Shown here piece after piece: positions 27,223-38,249 of a stretch of 64,000 bases of DNA. Positions within the stretch are counted from its first letter, which is position 1; the number at the start of each line of letters is the position of its first letter. The notes under the pieces were generated by a model. That model was not told the origin of the DNA. It did not search any database and was given only the letters and a program-made list of their open reading frames with translations. Origin of the DNA: Fischerella sp. JS2. Its GTDB lineage: Bacteria > Cyanobacteriota > Cyanobacteriia > Cyanobacteriales > Nostocaceae. The translations under genes were made by a program, and so were the position numbers. The stretch is from NCBI RefSeq assembly GCF_032393985.1, contig NZ_CP135918.1:6325724-6389723 (forward strand), given 5' to 3'.

Positions 27223-28689
27223 TTAGAGATTTACCCATCGCTTTTCAATTCGATTCAGCAAAGCTTTTTGTCTAGCTTGGAAGAAAGCTTCAAAATTATC
27301 TGTCCTTAAAGCAACTGGATCTATAATGTGCGATCGCAAAATTTCATCCATCCGTTCCTCAGATATACCAGCTTCTTTCTGAAGACGAGATAAATAGATA
27401 CTGGGTGCATTACCACCAATAATTTTGTTAGTTCTAGATGATAAAGGAGTTTTGTTGACAACACTATCGTAAAGTTCGGGTTTAATGCCATTCTTGTCAC
27501 ACCAACTTCGAGGAAAAATATGATGAATATCAATAGGCTCTTCATGATATATTAAAGCGTCAATGTTATAACCTGTGCGGAAATCGCATCCTCTATCTCG
27601 CAATAGCAAAGCAGACAAACCTTTGTAAGCAGCACTGCGGCGCGTGTAAAGCCTTACTAGTCGATTGGGAGCAAAGTTAGCATCTTTGATTGTGTCAGGT
27701 TCAGAATCACTAGATTCAATCCATCTCAAAACTTGTGTCAAGTCTTTAGCCATCCGGCTTTCAATCGCACTACTGTAAAGTTCGCCAAAAACTCCACACC
27801 AATACCAACGCACTAACTTAGCACGTATTGGATCTGTTTCACTGCGATCGCCTAATACTGCAAAGTTAGCAGCAAGTACTGTCAGTTGTGGTTGGTAGGG
27901 TAAATCTCTGGCAGAAAATATTTTTTGTGTATAGAGTAATTTGGTAGCTTTTTCAAATCCTTGTGTAACTTTCTCACCCCAATCTTTGTATTCTTCTAGT
28001 TTCAGATTCAAAATATCTTTACGAGTACAACTAACAGTACCACTTGGATGTTGGTGAGTAGCAACTAAGGTTACTGCTTGCAAAAAATCAGTACTGTAAA
28101 TATTCCCTAAATCTGCTAGTTTTTTCATTTGCTTTTCACGTTTTTCCCAATCTTCCCGTAGTTGAAACTTATCAGCAGCAAAAGTAGCTGTAAGTAACTC
28201 GAAGACTGTAAGAGAAACACCACCAGTATTAACCTTTTCAAAAACTTGACAAACAGCCTCTCTTGGTGTTTCTTTCCGCAGCAAAATGACTGGTACTAGA
28301 TACTGCTCAAATGGTTTGATTATTTCCTGATTAAATTTATTGAAGAGCTTAATTTTATCCTTATCATAATCCCAAAAATCATTGTAGTTTGTCATCCAGT
28401 CAGAACAGTCAAAAATTTGTGCAACTGGAAATAGATCATTTTTGTACTCTGCTTCAGGTGTTGAGTAGTCTGCTAATACCTCATTACGAAAATTATTGCG
28501 AATAATTTTGTCTTCTGGCAAACTGATGACTGCCTGCTGACGTTCAACATTTGGAGCAAGAGCCTTATTAATATCAATGTAATATCAACGCTTAATTTGT
28601 TTACCTCGTGAATCTGTTGTTTTTACAGCCTTTCCTGAAAGCAAAGCTTGGAAAAGTGAAGTTAATCGCTGCTGTCCATCCAAGATCAT
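27223..28689 (-). pseudogene. DUF262/DUF1524 (GmrSD-like) protein, N-truncated with a nonsense codon
   Basis: Reading from 28689, the frame gives ERMILDGQQRLTSLFQALL, the central DUF262 nucleotide-handling motif. A TGA follows at 28587-28585, in a position where I expect Trp (KR-W-YYIDI). The frame then stays open to 27223. The C-terminal domain has the HNH core DIHHIFPRSWCDKNGI, followed by RTNKIIGGNAPSIYL. The first hundred or so residues of DUF262, including the QRPFVW-type motif, are missing; a DUF559 gene occupies that place. Intact relatives are nucleases of GmrSD type that restrict modified DNA. Here the gene is very probably dead, although the 432-residue C-terminal part could still be translated. 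Confidence 0.8.
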
Positions 28690-29069
28690 TCTTTCTGGTT
28701 CTGTAGCCTTAAATCCCGTATATTTTGAGCAATACTTTCCAAAACACCAGGCAAATTAGTGTACACATGATCATTGGTAAATCTGATAAATCTAATTCCT
28801 ACTGATTCAAGAAACACTTGTCTTTCCTTGTCGTATTCAGCAGCACCATTTTGAAAATGACTATCACCGTCAATTTCTATAGTTAACTTCAATTCACAAC
28901 TGTAAAAATCTATAACGAACTCAGCCACACTATATTGCCTGCGAAACTTACAGTTTTCAATTTGTCTATCTTTTACTTTCTCCCAAAGATTTTTTTCAGC
29001 TTTTGTTATATTTTGGCGTAGCTGTCGCCGTTTTTCCTTTTCAGAGGATTTGTTATATAGTTTGGTCAT
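28686..29069 (-). CDS. DUF559 endonuclease-domain protein
   Basis: This 127-residue protein belongs to the Vsr/PD-(D/E)xK-like DUF559 family. It has TKAEKNLWEKVKDRQI, FRRQYSVAEFVIDFYSCELKLTIEIDGDSH with the Asp, Glu and Asp of a nuclease site, and VGIRFIRFTNDHVYTNL, ending VLESIAQNIRD. Such proteins are small predicted nucleases whose targets are unknown. The stop codon overlaps the first ATG of the truncated DUF262 frame by ATGA, so the two are fused at their junction. The normal length suggests this gene is intact, and it may have arrived as the event that truncated its neighbour. Confidence 0.85.
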   Translation of the reverse strand: MTKLYNKSSEKEKRRQLRQNITKAEKNLWEKVKDRQIENCKFRRQYSVAEFVIDFYSCELKLTIEIDGDSHFQNGAAEYDKERQVFLESVGIRFIRFTNDHVYTNLPGVLESIAQNIRDLRLQNQKE

Positions 29070-29140
29070 TTTAAAATAACTAAGCTGATATTACATACCA
29101 GCCTAGTCACATAAATTTTACTTTAGCATCCGTAAAATTA

Positions 29141-29230
29141 CCTCACCCCGCCCTACCGGGCACCCCTCTCCTTACTAAGGAGAGGGGTTGGGGGTGAGGT
29201 TCACTAAGGAGAGGGGTTGGGGGTGAGGTT
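29141..29230. repeat. CCTCACCCC hairpin with a 29-bp tandem duplication
   Basis: CCTCACCCC (29141-29149) can pair with either of two copies of a GGGGGTGAGG arm. The block starting ACTAAGGAGAGGGGTTGGGG is present twice (29174-29201 and 29203-29230). The second copy runs into the metH stop codon. It could end transcription of metH on the minus strand. Confidence 0.75.
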
Positions 29231-32200
29231 AAGCACTAAAATACTTCGCTACCGGATGGTAACAAATAATCGCCGTCGTAGACTGCTCCGGATACAACTG
29301 CTCACTCTCATCCATATACAAATTTATTCGCTCAGCCCCCAACAACTCCAACTGCTTGTACTGATCCTGAATATTCGGACACGCTGGATAGCCAAAACTG
29401 TACCTTGACCCTCGATACCTCTGTGCCAAAACATCCCGAATATTATCCGGTTCCTCAGCAGCAAAACCCAACTCCCGACGAATTCGTGCATGAGTCCACT
29501 CAGCCAAAGCCTCCGCCATCTGCACCGTCAAACCGTGGAAATACAAATAATCAGTATACTGATGATCCGCAAATAACTTCTGTGCGTACTCCGTCGCCAC
29601 TTCACCCACCGTCACCGCCTGCATAGGGAAAACATCAATCACCCCCGACTCCTTCGGTGCAAAGAAATCAGCAATACACAGCCTCCTCAACGACTTCTGC
29701 CGAGGAAACTCAAAAGTTGCTCTTACCTCTGCGTCCTCTGCGTCTTGGCGGTTCCAATCATAAACATACAAACTATTCCCCTCAGCCTGACAAGGAAAAT
29801 ACCCATAAATCACCTGTGGCTGCAACAAATTCTCTGCAACAATCCGCTGCTTCCACTCCTCCAAAATTGGATACACCTTCTCATCCAAAAAAGCCTGATA
29901 TTCCTCCTTAGATTGCTCCTTCGGCTTGCGAAACTGCCACTGTCCTGCAATCAAAGCTTGCAAATCCAAATACCAGAAAACCTCTTCCAGAGGAATATCA
30001 CTCGGCTGCAACAACTGAGTTCCCCAGAAAGGCGGCGTAGGACGTGCGATATCTACCGCCACCGCTTCTGAACGCCTCGTGTCAACTTCTGTTGGTGCAA
30101 CAGGTGCTTTTGCTTCAGCTTCTTCTCTGACCACAGGTTCCTTATGTCCATTTTGGGGTGCTTGGGCAAACTCATCCAAGAATCCCTGCAAATCATCCCA
30201 CTTACCAGAAACTTTGGCTGGCATTAATTTGTCCATAAAATGCAAGTCTGAAAATGCATCCTTGCCATACACCACCTTACCTTTGTAAGTATTCTGGCAA
30301 TCCTCATAAACAAACTTGGGAGTCAGCGCCGCACCCCCCAAAATTACAGGAACAGTAATTCCCTTCTCGTTAAATACCTCCAAATTTTCTTTCATGAAGG
30401 CAGTAGACTTCACCAGCAACCCACTCATAGCAATACAATCAGCCTTGTGCTTCTCGTATGCCTCAATAATGCTTTCCACCGGCTGCTTAATCCCCAGGTT
30501 AATTACCCTGTAACCATTATTGGACAGAATGATATCTACCAGGTTTTTACCAATATCGTGAACATCACCCTTGACCGTGGCAATAATAAATGTACCTTTG
30601 GCATTATCGCCAGCTTCTGATTTTTCCATGAACGGTTCAAGATACGCTACCGCCGCTTTCATGGTTTCGGCTGACTGCAACACAAAAGGTAGTTGCATTT
30701 GTCCAGAACCGAACAACTCACCTACTACTTTCATCCCATCTAGCAAGAAGATGTTGATAATATCCAAAGCTGGATATTTCTTTAACGCTTCAGCAAGTGC
30801 TGTATCCAAACCAATGCGTTCACCATCAATGATGTGGCGCTTAAGACGTTCTTCAATCGGGAGACTTTCATCAACACCTTTGTCGCGTTTTGTCGTCACC
30901 CCTTCAAACATTTTGGTTAATTCTGCCAAAGGATCATAAACGCAGACATCACCCTCAAATTTGCGTTCATCGTAAATTAGCTGGCGACAGACTTGTTGAT
31001 GCTTCTCCTCAATTTTTGCAAGTGGTAAAATTTTATTAGCACTAACAATTGCTGCATCCATACCCGCCGCCATAGCCTCGTGTAAAAACATCGAGTTCAG
31101 TACTATCCGGGCTGCGGGACTCAGACCAAAAGAAATATTAGACACACCCAAAACTACATGACAACCAGGCAATTCCTGGCGGATACGCTGGATGGCTTTA
31201 ATGGTGGCTTTAGCATTTTCTCGGTCTTCTTCAATCCCCGTAGAAATTGGTAGGGCTAAAGTATCAAAAAATATTTCGTGTGATGGGATACCGTATTCCA
31301 ATGCTTGACGATAGGCACGTTGAGCAATTTGGAATTTCTTGTCAGCAGTCCGTGCCATCCCCTCTTCATCAATAGTACCAATGACTACACCAGCACCGTA
31401 CTTTTTCGCTAACTCCAACACTTTCAAGAAACGCGGTTCACCATCTTCGTAGTTGGTAGAGTTCAACAAACACTTTCCACCTGCTACTTTTAAACCCGCT
31501 TCCATCTTTTCCCATTCCGTGGAGTCGAGCATCAAGGGAAGTGTGACATTGTTGACAATCCGCGAAATCAATTCGTGCATATCCCGGACACCATCACGCC
31601 CCACATAATCAACGTTGATATCCAGAATGTGTGCGCCTTCTTTGACTTGCGCCCTCGCCATCGATACCAGTCCATCCCAATCTTCCGCATTCAGCAATTC
31701 GCGGCACTTTTTAGAACCACTGGCGTTGATCCGTTCACCGATAATTAAAAAAGAATTGTCTTGTTCATAAGGCTGAATACTGTAAATTGATGCTGCGGCT
31801 GCTTCCAGCTTGGGTTCTCTGACTTTCGGCTTTAGTTCTTTGGCAATTTCTGCTAATTGTTGAATGTGTTCTGGACGTGTCCCACAGCAACCCCCAATTA
31901 CCTGGACACCCAAATCTTCAACAAAATGCATCAATGACATCCGCAACTCCATTGGTGTTAAGCGATAGTGTGCTTGTCCACCGACGTTTTCTGGTAAACC
32001 GGCGTTGGGAATACAAGAAACTACGAATGGTGAATGTTCCGCTAGATACTTAATATGTGGCTTCATCAGGTCTGGGCCAGTAGCACAGTTCAGACCGAGA
32101 ATATCTATGGAATAAGGCTCCAAAATAGTCAGTACAGCGTTGATTTCCGTACCTACTAACATTGTTCCCATTGTTTCCATTGTCACAGAAACCATGAGAG

Positions 32201-32768
32201 GACGGCGATCGCGTTTTTTGGCAAAGACTTCTTCAATCCCATTCAAGGCTGCTTTGATTTGCAGCACATCCTGACAAGTCTCAATAATAAATAAATCGAC
32301 ACCACCATCCCACAACGCCTCTGCTTGTTGGGCAAAGGCATCTTTCATCGTGTCAAAATCAATGTGTCCCAGAGTTGGCAATTTGGTTGTCGGTCCCATT
32401 GAACCAGCCACAAATCGGGGTTTTTCAGGAGTAGAGAATTCTGCGGCGACACGCTTTGCCAATTCGGCGGCAGTTTTATTTAGATAATAAGCTTGATCAG
32501 CAAGATCGTATTCTGCCAATACTATAGATGTACCACCAAAAGTATCGGTTTCGATCACATCTGCACCCGCAGCCAGAAAATCGCGGTGAACCTTCGCCAC
32601 AGCTTCAGGTTTGGTATGAACTAGGTACTCGTTGCAACCTTCATATTCAAGCCCACCGAAATCTTCAGCGACGAGATTTTGCCTTTGCAAATTAGTTCCC
32701 ATCGCACCGTCGAAGACAATAACCGGGCGTTGGGGACTGTGCACACGTTCTAAAAAGGGATGAGTCAT
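29229..32768 (-). CDS. metH: Cobalamin-dependent methionine synthase
   Basis: MetH methylates homocysteine using methyl-tetrahydrofolate and methylcobalamin. The 1179-residue protein shows all four modules. The homocysteine domain (1-325) has zinc ligands in NCATGPDL and [10 protein letters not shown]. The pterin-binding domain (about 345-610) contains [18 protein letters not shown]. The B12 domain (about 650-890) has [10 protein letters not shown] with the cobalt-binding His and GGAALTP. The AdoMet activation domain (about 960-1179) ends with [14 protein letters not shown]. It is slightly shorter than the E. coli enzyme. ATG 32768 is chosen; the frame extends to TTG 32798. No cobalamin riboswitch was seen upstream. 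Confidence 0.96.
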   Translation of the reverse strand: MTHPFLERVHSPQRPVIVFDGAMGTNLQRQNLVAEDFGGLEYEGCNEYLVHTKPEAVAKVHRDFLAAGADVIETDTFGGTSIVLAEYDLADQAYYLNKTAAELAKRVAAEFSTPEKPRFVAGSMGPTTKLPTLGHIDFDTMKDAFAQQAEALWDGGVDLFIIETCQDVLQIKAALNGIEEVFAKKRDRRPLMVSVTMETMGTMLVGTEINAVLTILEPYSIDILGLNCATGPDLMKPHIKYLAEHSPFVVSCIPNAGLPENVGGQAHYRLTPMELRMSLMHFVEDLGVQVIGGCCGTRPEHIQQLAEIAKELKPKVREPKLEAAAASIYSIQPYEQDNSFLIIGERINASGSKKCRELLNAEDWDGLVSMARAQVKEGAHILDINVDYVGRDGVRDMHELISRIVNNVTLPLMLDSTEWEKMEAGLKVAGGKCLLNSTNYEDGEPRFLKVLELAKKYGAGVVIGTIDEEGMARTADKKFQIAQRAYRQALEYGIPSHEIFFDTLALPISTGIEEDRENAKATIKAIQRIRQELPGCHVVLGVSNISFGLSPAARIVLNSMFLHEAMAAGMDAAIVSANKILPLAKIEEKHQQVCRQLIYDERKFEGDVCVYDPLAELTKMFEGVTTKRDKGVDESLPIEERLKRHIIDGERIGLDTALAEALKKYPALDIINIFLLDGMKVVGELFGSGQMQLPFVLQSAETMKAAVAYLEPFMEKSEAGDNAKGTFIIATVKGDVHDIGKNLVDIILSNNGYRVINLGIKQPVESIIEAYEKHKADCIAMSGLLVKSTAFMKENLEVFNEKGITVPVILGGAALTPKFVYEDCQNTYKGKVVYGKDAFSDLHFMDKLMPAKVSGKWDDLQGFLDEFAQAPQNGHKEPVVREEAEAKAPVAPTEVDTRRSEAVAVDIARPTPPFWGTQLLQPSDIPLEEVFWYLDLQALIAGQWQFRKPKEQSKEEYQAFLDEKVYPILEEWKQRIVAENLLQPQVIYGYFPCQAEGNSLYVYDWNRQDAEDAEVRATFEFPRQKSLRRLCIADFFAPKESGVIDVFPMQAVTVGEVATEYAQKLFADHQYTDYLYFHGLTVQMAEALAEWTHARIRRELGFAAEEPDNIRDVLAQRYRGSRYSFGYPACPNIQDQYKQLELLGAERINLYMDESEQLYPEQSTTAIICYHPVAKYFSA

Positions 32769-33059
32769 ATTTGCCAAAAGAAATTTGGTTACTCTCAATA
32801 ATTCAACTTAATTTATTATTTGCCAAAATTTCTACTGTTTCAGGATAAGGTTTTGCTTGAAGAAGGCAGAAGGCAGATGGCAAGGGCACAAAAGGTAAAA
32901 TAGAAAAAAGACTCCGCGTTCCTCTGCGCTACCTTTGCGCCCCTTTGCGTTTAAATTTACGCAATCTTGTAGTTGGATTACGTGATCGCATTTTAAAGCT
33001 AGAATAATCAGGTCGTTAAAGATATCTAATTAGTTACTGCCTGCTTCCCAACAATATAT

Positions 33060-34817
33060 ATGAACGCTACACAAGAACTATTAAAAGAAAAATTACAGCA
33101 AGCTTTAGTTACAGCTTTTGGCGCGGAGTTCGCCGGAGTAGATCCGGTGTTAGTTGCAGCCAGCAATCCTAGATTTGGTGATTATCAGGCGAATGTAGCT
33201 TTATCTTTAGCAAAACGTTTAGGACAACAGCCACGAGCGATCGCTCAAGCTATAGTTGATAAATTGGCTGTATCCGATATTTGCAAACCACCGGAAGTTG
33301 CTGGGCCTGGTTTTATCAATCTCAAACTCACGACACAATACTTAGAAGCACAACTGGCGGCGATGCAAGCAGATTACAGATTGGGAGTCGCCGAAGCGAA
33401 AACGCCAAAGCGCGAGATTGTGGATTTTTCTAGTCCCAACATTGCCAAAGAAATGCACGTCGGACACCTGCGTTCTACCATTATCGGCGATAGCATTGCC
33501 CGAATTTTAGAGTTTCGGGGTCATGACGTGCTGCGGTTAAATCACGTTGGTGATTGGGGAACGCAGTTTGGGATGTTAATTACATATCTGCGGGAAGTTT
33601 ACCCACAAGCCCTGACAACTGCTAATGCTTTAGATATTGGTGATTTAGTTACCTTTTATAAGCAAGCTAAAAAGCGGTTTGATGAAGATGAAGCTTTCCA
33701 AGAACAAGCACGCCTAGAAGTTGTCAGATTACAAGCAGGCGCAGAAGATACAATTCATGCTTGGAAATTGTTGTGTGAACAGTCAAGGGCAGAGTTTCAA
33801 GTTATTTACGACTTGTTAGATATTAAAGTGCAAGAACGGGGAGAGTCTTTCTACAATCCCTTACTAGCAAAAGTTGTAGAAGATTTAGAACAGGCTGGGT
33901 TACTAGTAGAAGATCAAGGGGCAAAATGCGTTTTTTTAGAAGGATTTACTAATAAAGAAGGTGAACCACTGCCTTTGATTGTGCAAAAATCTGATGGTGG
34001 TTACAACTACGCAACTACAGATTTAGCTGCCATTCGCTACCGGATTCAAAATGATCATGCTAAACGCATAATTTATGTTACAGATGCTGGACAAGCAAAC
34101 CATTTTGCCCAAGTGTTTCAAGTAGCCCATAAGGCAGGGTGGGTTCCCGATGACGTGGAACTTGTTCACGTTCCCTTTGGTTTAGTGTTGGGTGAAGATG
34201 GTAAGAAATTCAAAACTCGTTCTGGGGATACAGTACGGTTACGGGATTTATTAGATGAAGCGATCGCTCGAGCGCGTGCAGACCTAGAAAGTAGATTAAC
34301 GCAAGAGGGACGACAAGAAACAGAAGAGTTCAAAGCTAACGTTGCCAAAGTAGTTGGGATCAGTGCGGTGAAGTATGCAGATTTGAGTCAAAACCGCACC
34401 AGCAACTATGTCTTTAGCTATGACAAAATGCTCTCCCTCAAAGGTAACACCGCACCCTACATGCTTTATGCTTACGTCCGTACCCAAGGAATTAGCCGCG
34501 AAGGGAACGTTGATTTTGAAAAGTTAGGTACAGATGCCAAAATTCTGTTGCAGAAAGATACAGAATTAACTTTAGCAAAGCATTTGTTACAACTTGATGA
34601 AATTATTAGTGAGGTTGAGCAGGATTTATTGCCGAATCGGTTATGTGAATACTTGTATCAACTCAGTGATAAGTTTAACAAGTTTTACGAAAACTGTCCC
34701 GTTCTCAAATCTGAGGAACTAATCAGAACATCACGTTTAGCACTGTGTTATTTAACAGCTAGAACCTTGAAGTTGGGACTGTCTTTGTTAGGAATTCAGG
34801 TGTTGGAGCGGATGTAG
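33060..34817 (+). CDS. argS: Arginyl-tRNA synthetase
   Basis: This class I synthetase of 585 residues charges tRNA-Arg. The N-terminal Add-1 domain has [17 protein letters not shown], and the HIGH signature is [20 protein letters not shown]. The MSK-like loop is relaxed ([11 protein letters not shown]), as usual for ArgRS. The C-terminal anticodon-binding helices end [14 protein letters not shown]. The start is TTG 33060, since no in-frame ATG lies nearby and the N-terminus (MNATQELLK) matches what I recall of other cyanobacterial ArgRS. A hairpin follows at 34925. Confidence 0.96.
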   Translation: MNATQELLKEKLQQALVTAFGAEFAGVDPVLVAASNPRFGDYQANVALSLAKRLGQQPRAIAQAIVDKLAVSDICKPPEVAGPGFINLKLTTQYLEAQLAAMQADYRLGVAEAKTPKREIVDFSSPNIAKEMHVGHLRSTIIGDSIARILEFRGHDVLRLNHVGDWGTQFGMLITYLREVYPQALTTANALDIGDLVTFYKQAKKRFDEDEAFQEQARLEVVRLQAGAEDTIHAWKLLCEQSRAEFQVIYDLLDIKVQERGESFYNPLLAKVVEDLEQAGLLVEDQGAKCVFLEGFTNKEGEPLPLIVQKSDGGYNYATTDLAAIRYRIQNDHAKRIIYVTDAGQANHFAQVFQVAHKAGWVPDDVELVHVPFGLVLGEDGKKFKTRSGDTVRLRDLLDEAIARARADLESRLTQEGRQETEEFKANVAKVVGISAVKYADLSQNRTSNYVFSYDKMLSLKGNTAPYMLYAYVRTQGISREGNVDFEKLGTDAKILLQKDTELTLAKHLLQLDEIISEVEQDLLPNRLCEYLYQLSDKFNKFYENCPVLKSEELIRTSRLALCYLTARTLKLGLSLLGIQVLERM

Positions 34818-34924
34818 TATATGAAGTGGAACTTTGCTGAAAAATGAAATTTTCTCTTCACATTTAGGTAAATTAAATTACGCAATTAAACTGGAAATAC
34901 ATAGACATTACCTTTAAATTTTAG

Positions 34925-34961
34925 TTAGGGGTAAAAATTAAATTCTCAATTTTTACCCTAA
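34925..34961 (+). terminator. Probable terminator after argS
   Basis: TTAGGGGTAAAAATT (34925-34939) pairs with AATTTTTACCCTAA (34948-34961), leaving one unpaired G, about 108 bases after the argS stop. Confidence 0.6.
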
Positions 34962-35093
34962 TTTGGTTTGGGTAATTTTTTGATTCCCTAGCTTGCTTGA
35001 AACAGGGGAAATTGAACAGCTTACGTAAAGTCAAAGGTCTAGTTTTGACTTTTTACTTTTGACTTTTGCCTTGAAAAATTCTAGGAGTCTGTT

Positions 35094-35399
35094 ATGCGTC
35101 ATCCTTTTGATTTAGATCTCTCTGAGTTAGAAAAACTTGGTTTGTGCTTTGAAGAACTTAGCCATGATCAAAGCGAAAAAGTTACAGGTGGATATAACTA
35201 CTTTCTTTCCCCTGAACTTGTTCCTCCGGGAGTTCAAAATATATTGACTACTTTAGCTCTCGGTGAAGAAGGTGGAGATGAGGGTAATCAAAATTCTGGT
35301 AGTACTACATCAAGAAAGGATTACACTTCCCCAGATGGACGCACTAAGAGTAGTGAAGTCATAACAAATTCTTGGCGTTCTAATTTAGTGACAAGCTAG
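35094..35399 (+). CDS. Small protein with a double-glycine leader, candidate secreted peptide
   Basis: The 101-residue product begins MRHPFDLDLSELEKLGLCFE, continues ELSHDQSEKVTGG, and then changes to a polar, Ser/Thr/Asn/Gly-rich tail. A hydrophobic-acidic leader ending in Gly-Gly is the hallmark of peptides cleaved and exported by C39-peptidase ABC transporters, and many cyanobacterial RiPP precursors share the FDLDLSELE opening. The tail has no Cys, so a lanthionine product is unlikely. No transporter or modifying enzyme lies beside it. ATG 35094 has AGGAG 8-12 bases upstream. Confidence 0.6.
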   Translation: MRHPFDLDLSELEKLGLCFEELSHDQSEKVTGGYNYFLSPELVPPGVQNILTTLALGEEGGDEGNQNSGSTTSRKDYTSPDGRTKSSEVITNSWRSNLVTS

Positions 35400-35527
35400 G
35401 TAAAGATGCTACTGAAAATATTGTTATTTTGATGATAAAGGTAGAATGTAAAACTCAGGAGTAGCATTTTTTTATGCATAACTCCTGATTTTTATTTTAT
35501 AAAGTTTTTAGGTTTCATCAAATAAAA

Positions 35528-35545
35528 AACCCCCTATTGGGGGTT
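35528..35545 (-). terminator. Terminator of the ctaCDE operon
   Basis: On the minus strand AACCCCC and GGGGGTT form a seven-pair stem around a four-base loop. A run of six T follows, 33 bases past the ctaE stop. Confidence 0.88.
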
Positions 35546-35577
35546 GTGTCATCAGAGAGTGGAGTAAAAAGTAATAC

Positions 35578-36195
35578 TCACAGTATATACAATAATCCGA
35601 ATAAGATGATCCAAATCACGTCTACAAAGTGCCAATAAATTTCAGCAGCTTCAATGCCAAAGTGCTTTTCGCTACTGTAGTGACCCTTTTTGCGCGATCG
35701 CCACAGCACCGCTAAGATTGCTAAAACACCAATCGTTACGTGCAGTCCATGGAAACCAGTCAAAACGTAAAATGCACTGGCAAATAAATTAGTAGTCAGA
35801 CCAAATTCCAGGTGGAAGTATTCATACATCTGTCCCGCCAAGAAAATGATCCCCATCACAGCAGTAATAGCAAACCACATTTGCATACCCCGCACATCAT
35901 TCTTTTTGATGGCGGTATCAGCATTGTGAATCACAAAACTGCTGGCAATTAGGTTAATGGTGTTAACTCCAGGAAGTAATAACTCTAATTCTGGAGTACC
36001 TTCCGGCGGCCAAGCAGGTAATGTCGAACGGAAAGCTAAGTAGGCTCCGAACAAACCCATAAAAATCATCCCTTCGGCAATCAGAAACACAATTAGTCCA
36101 AAGAGACGATAGTCATGATGTTCTTCGTGGTGAGCAGCTTCTGCTGTGTGGTGATAATTTAGGGCTGTTTTTGCTGGGTCAATAGTTTGACTCAT
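35578..36195 (-). CDS. ctaE: Cytochrome c oxidase subunit III
   Basis: This 205-residue membrane protein has five helices, as expected for the short subunit III of cyanobacterial aa3 oxidases. Motifs include GLIVFLIAEGMIFMGLFGAY, the FYVLTGFHGLHVTIG helix and the C-terminal YWHFVDVIWIILFGLLYI. It stabilises subunit I and the proton path. The N-terminus is His-rich (HHTAEAAHHEEHHDY). It is the last gene of the ctaC-ctaD-ctaE operon and is followed by a terminator. Confidence 0.95.
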   Translation of the reverse strand: MSQTIDPAKTALNYHHTAEAAHHEEHHDYRLFGLIVFLIAEGMIFMGLFGAYLAFRSTLPAWPPEGTPELELLLPGVNTINLIASSFVIHNADTAIKKNDVRGMQMWFAITAVMGIIFLAGQMYEYFHLEFGLTTNLFASAFYVLTGFHGLHVTIGVLAILAVLWRSRKKGHYSSEKHFGIEAAEIYWHFVDVIWIILFGLLYIL

Positions 36196-36205
36196 GAATC
36201 TATTG

Positions 36206-36310
36206 AAGTATGAAGGGTGAAGGATGAAGGATGAAGTATGAAGTATGTAGACGCGCTCATAGGCTTCTCGTAGAGTAGGGTGAAGGATGAAGGATGAAGG
36301 TTAAATAATT
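36206..36310. repeat. Tandem GAAGGAT repeats between ctaD and ctaE
   Basis: Two runs of seven-base units (GAAGGAT, GAAGTAT) flank a CTTCTCGTAGAGTAGG segment. They add about 165 bases between two cotranscribed genes. Confidence 0.6.
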
Positions 36311-36360
36311 AGTATTTATCCTTCTGCCTTCTGCTTTGTGCCTTTTGCCTTCATCCTTTA

Positions 36361-38103
36361 TTAGCGTTCGCCTTTTTCAGCAGCGATAGATGGATAGGGT
36401 TCGTCAGGATCGGCGCGTAAGACGGAATTAGGACCAGCAGATAAAGCTGGATCGGAACTAGATAAAGGCACACCTTCTTTAGCCCTTTCCAAACCGTAAT
36501 CATAGGGGCCAGTAGCCAGTACGGGGGGTTTGTCAAAATTTTCAAATGCTGGTGGCGAAGTAGTCATCCACTCCAGAGTCAGAGCATTCCAAGGATTGTT
36601 GCCAGCTTTGGGCCCGTACATCCAACTCCAAATTACATTGACAATAAAAGGTAATGTGGAAACTGCCAGTATATAAGCACCGTAAGTACAAACTTCGTTG
36701 AGCAAAGCAAATTTAGGATCATACTGGGCAACACGGCGGTTCATCCCCATCATTCCCAGCTTGTGCATGGGTAAGAAGGTCATATTCAGACCAACAATAG
36801 TCAAGGCAAAATGAACTTTACCCCAAAATTCGTTTAACATCCGTCCCGTCATTTTTGGGAACCAATGGTAGAAAGCGGCATAGATACCCAAAACACTACC
36901 ACCAAACAGGACGTAATGTAGGTGTGCGACTACGAAATAGGTGTCGTGGACGTGGATATCAAAAGGCACAGCTGCCAACATAACACCACTGATACCACCA
37001 ATCACAAAAGTACCTACAAAGCCCATTGCAAAAAGCATGGCAGTGTTAAGGCGGAGTTTGCCACCCCACATAGTTCCTAGCCAACTGAAAATTTTAATAC
37101 CCGTAGGTACGGCAATGATCATCGTCGTGATCATGAAAAACATCCGTAACCAACCGGGAATACCACTGGTGAACATGTGGTGCGCCCACACAATTAAACC
37201 CAGAAAGCTAATTGCCAAAGAAGAATAGGCGATCGCTTTATAACCAAAAATGGGTTTACGAGAGTGAACGGGGATCACTTCCGAAATCACCCCAAAGAAG
37301 GGCAAAATCATAATGTAAACCGCAGGGTGCGAGTAGAACCAGAACATGTGCTGGTAAACAACTGGATCACCACCGCCTGTAGGATTAAAAAATGTCGTGC
37401 CTACAAATAAATCAAAGGCAAGCAAAATTAGCCCTGCTGCTAGCACAGGTGTCGATAACAACACCAACGCTGAAGTTGCCAACATCGCCCAGCAGAACAG
37501 GGGCATTTGATGGAATCCCATGCCAGGGGTACGCATTTTCAGGAGGGTGACGAGGAAATTAATCGCCCCCAAAATTGAGGATGTACCCAACAGCAGGACA
37601 CTCATAATCCAGATTCCCTCACCCACCTGACCTGTTACCAAACTCAAGGGAGGGTAAGAAGTCCAACCTGCATCTGGGGCATCGCCTACAGCTAAACTGG
37701 CAATTAGCATTAAACCGGCTGGGGGAATGATCCAAAAAGCCAAGGCATTGAGGCGAGGAAATGCCATATCTTTTGCCCCAATCATCAAGGGCATGACATA
37801 GTTAGCAAAACCCGCACCCGCAGGCACAATCCACAAGAAAATCATAATTGTGGCGTGCAGCGTAAACAAGCTGTTGTAGACTTCAGGGGTAACAAAATCT
37901 ACTTCTGGGGTTCGTAGTTCGGTACGTACTAAATCAGCCATCACCCCACCAATACAGTAGAAAATGAAGGTGGTGACTAGGTATTGAATACCAATGACTT
38001 TGTGGTCAGTGTTAAAGGTAAAGTATTCCCACCATTTTCTGATCCCTGGTTCCTCAGCCTGAGCTGGGATATTAGCTGTTTGTTGTATTTGTGCTTGTGT
38101 CAT
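36361..38103 (-). CDS. ctaD: Cytochrome c oxidase subunit I (heme-copper oxidase)
   Basis: The 580-residue protein has twelve helices. It carries the heme a and a3-CuB ligands: an early HATIMIFLW for heme a, WFYSHPAVYIMILP with the cross-linked His-Tyr pair, HHMFTSG with the two CuB His, and HDTYFVVAHLHYVLFGG with the paired His for a3 and a. These identify an A-type oxygen reductase. It reduces oxygen to water and pumps protons, in thylakoid or plasma membrane. The soluble C-terminal tail is longer than usual. ATG 38103 is the start. It follows ctaC after a repeat-rich spacer. Confidence 0.97.
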   Translation of the reverse strand: MTQAQIQQTANIPAQAEEPGIRKWWEYFTFNTDHKVIGIQYLVTTFIFYCIGGVMADLVRTELRTPEVDFVTPEVYNSLFTLHATIMIFLWIVPAGAGFANYVMPLMIGAKDMAFPRLNALAFWIIPPAGLMLIASLAVGDAPDAGWTSYPPLSLVTGQVGEGIWIMSVLLLGTSSILGAINFLVTLLKMRTPGMGFHQMPLFCWAMLATSALVLLSTPVLAAGLILLAFDLFVGTTFFNPTGGGDPVVYQHMFWFYSHPAVYIMILPFFGVISEVIPVHSRKPIFGYKAIAYSSLAISFLGLIVWAHHMFTSGIPGWLRMFFMITTMIIAVPTGIKIFSWLGTMWGGKLRLNTAMLFAMGFVGTFVIGGISGVMLAAVPFDIHVHDTYFVVAHLHYVLFGGSVLGIYAAFYHWFPKMTGRMLNEFWGKVHFALTIVGLNMTFLPMHKLGMMGMNRRVAQYDPKFALLNEVCTYGAYILAVSTLPFIVNVIWSWMYGPKAGNNPWNALTLEWMTTSPPAFENFDKPPVLATGPYDYGLERAKEGVPLSSSDPALSAGPNSVLRADPDEPYPSIAAEKGER

Positions 38104-38112
38104 AAAAATCTA

Positions 38113-38248
38113 TTGTCATTTGTCCTTTGTCATTTGTCCTTTGTCATTTGTCATTTGTCCTTTGTCATTTTTCATTTGTTCTTTGTGAAGAAGCTAACGA
38201 TTAATGACTAATGACTGATGACTAATGACTAATGACCAATGACTAATG
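38113..38248. repeat. Two tandem repeat arrays between ctaC and ctaD
   Basis: The first array (38113-38188) is built of GTCATTT and GTCCTTT units. The second (38198-38248) is built of ACTAATG and ACTGATG units. Both are typical short tandem repeats of heterocystous cyanobacteria and lie inside an operon spacer. Confidence 0.8.
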
Positions 38249-38249
38249 A

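Noticed and set aside
29405-30939. Several plus-strand ORFs within metH
   Set aside because: All are antisense to the well-supported metH gene and have the composition of frame shadows.
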